Assembly (NCBI GenBank): GCA_020434085.1
Contig: JAGRBM010000034.1
Coordinates: 1-5,680, forward strand
Source of the DNA: Chrysiogenia bacterium
Lineage (GTDB): Bacteria > JAGRBM01
Direction: 5' to 3'
DNA length: 5,680 bases
Part shown: positions 5,576-5,680 of the stretch, one piece after another
Layout of the letters: each line of letters begins with the position of its first letter
Numbering within the stretch: the first letter of the stretch is position 1
The notes under the pieces: model-generated
What the model was told of the DNA's origin: nothing
What the model saw: only the letters and a program-made list of their open reading frames with translations
Databases searched by the model: none
Position numbers and translations under genes: made by a program

Positions 5576-5680
5576 TCAGGCGGCCTGGGCGGCTTTGGCT
5601 TTTTGCTGAAGTGCGGCCTTGATGAACTCGCGGAAGAGCGGGTGCGGGGCCGTGGGTTTGCTCTTGAACTCGGGGTGGAA
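5576..5680 (-). CDS. pyrG: CTP synthase, C-terminal end (5' part outside window)
   Basis: The last 34 codons and the TGA stop (5576-5578) of a gene entering from the right edge are visible. They read FHPEFKSKP, then [13 protein letters not shown], then a Lys/Ala/Gln-rich tail ending QAA. This matches the C-terminus of CTP synthase, where HPE supplies the His and Glu of the class I glutamine amidotransferase triad that releases ammonia from glutamine to convert UTP to CTP in the cytoplasm. The HPEF-S-P-PHPLF pattern is specific to this enzyme among the amidotransferases. The fragment looks intact. It lies 76 nt upstream of the AGPS-like gene on the same strand with no evident terminator between them. 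Confidence 0.92.
   Translation of the reverse strand, partial: FHPEFKSKPTAPHPLFREFIKAALQQKAKAAQAA

Noticed and set aside
1-5680. Search for CRISPR arrays, tRNA or rRNA genes, insertion sequences and toxin-antitoxin or defence clusters
   Set aside because: I saw no regularly spaced repeats, cloverleaf arms, transposase motifs or terminal inverted repeats; coding density is normal throughout.

Overview
The window is a compact, GC-rich, typical bacterial chromosomal segment. A lipobox, a protein ending like an outer-membrane barrel and a class A-type penicillin-binding protein (PBP) point to a Gram-negative with an outer membrane. The mix of genes, including an ether-lipid-type alkylglycerone-phosphate synthase homologue, fits a deltaproteobacterium/Myxococcota-like lineage. 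That placement is an inference; no rRNA or other taxonomic marker is present.

Layout: the left third (1-2096) is on the + strand and holds the C-terminal part of a PBP-type transpeptidase, cut by the window edge, followed by a small lipoprotein with a coiled coil and a PEGA-like domain. The rest is on the - strand. Reading from the right edge leftwards it holds the last 34 codons of CTP synthase (pyrG), an FAD-binding AGPS-family oxidase, a PD-(D/E)XK-type nuclease-like protein, and a DUF481-type outer-membrane protein. The two blocks converge on one A/T-flanked hairpin at 2118-2148, which looks like a shared bidirectional terminator. The four - strand genes have gaps of 54-76 nt with no clear terminator between them, so they may be co-transcribed. 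No stretch longer than 100 bases lacks a gene.

Theme: most genes are envelope-related (peptidoglycan synthesis, an envelope lipoprotein, an outer-membrane barrel, ether-lipid-type chemistry), next to a nucleotide-biosynthesis gene and one likely DNA-modifying protein whose relatives are common in phages. I see no mobile element, CRISPR array or RNA gene, and no clear multi-gene novel system.

The points most worth a second look are: the PBP, whose SxN motif appears degenerate and whose visible upstream part is an unusual charged helical region; a 14-nt near-perfect direct repeat, spaced by 31 nt, overlaid on a promoter-like sequence before the lipoprotein; and a nested inverted repeat between pyrG and the AGPS-like gene that could hide that gene's ribosome binding site.
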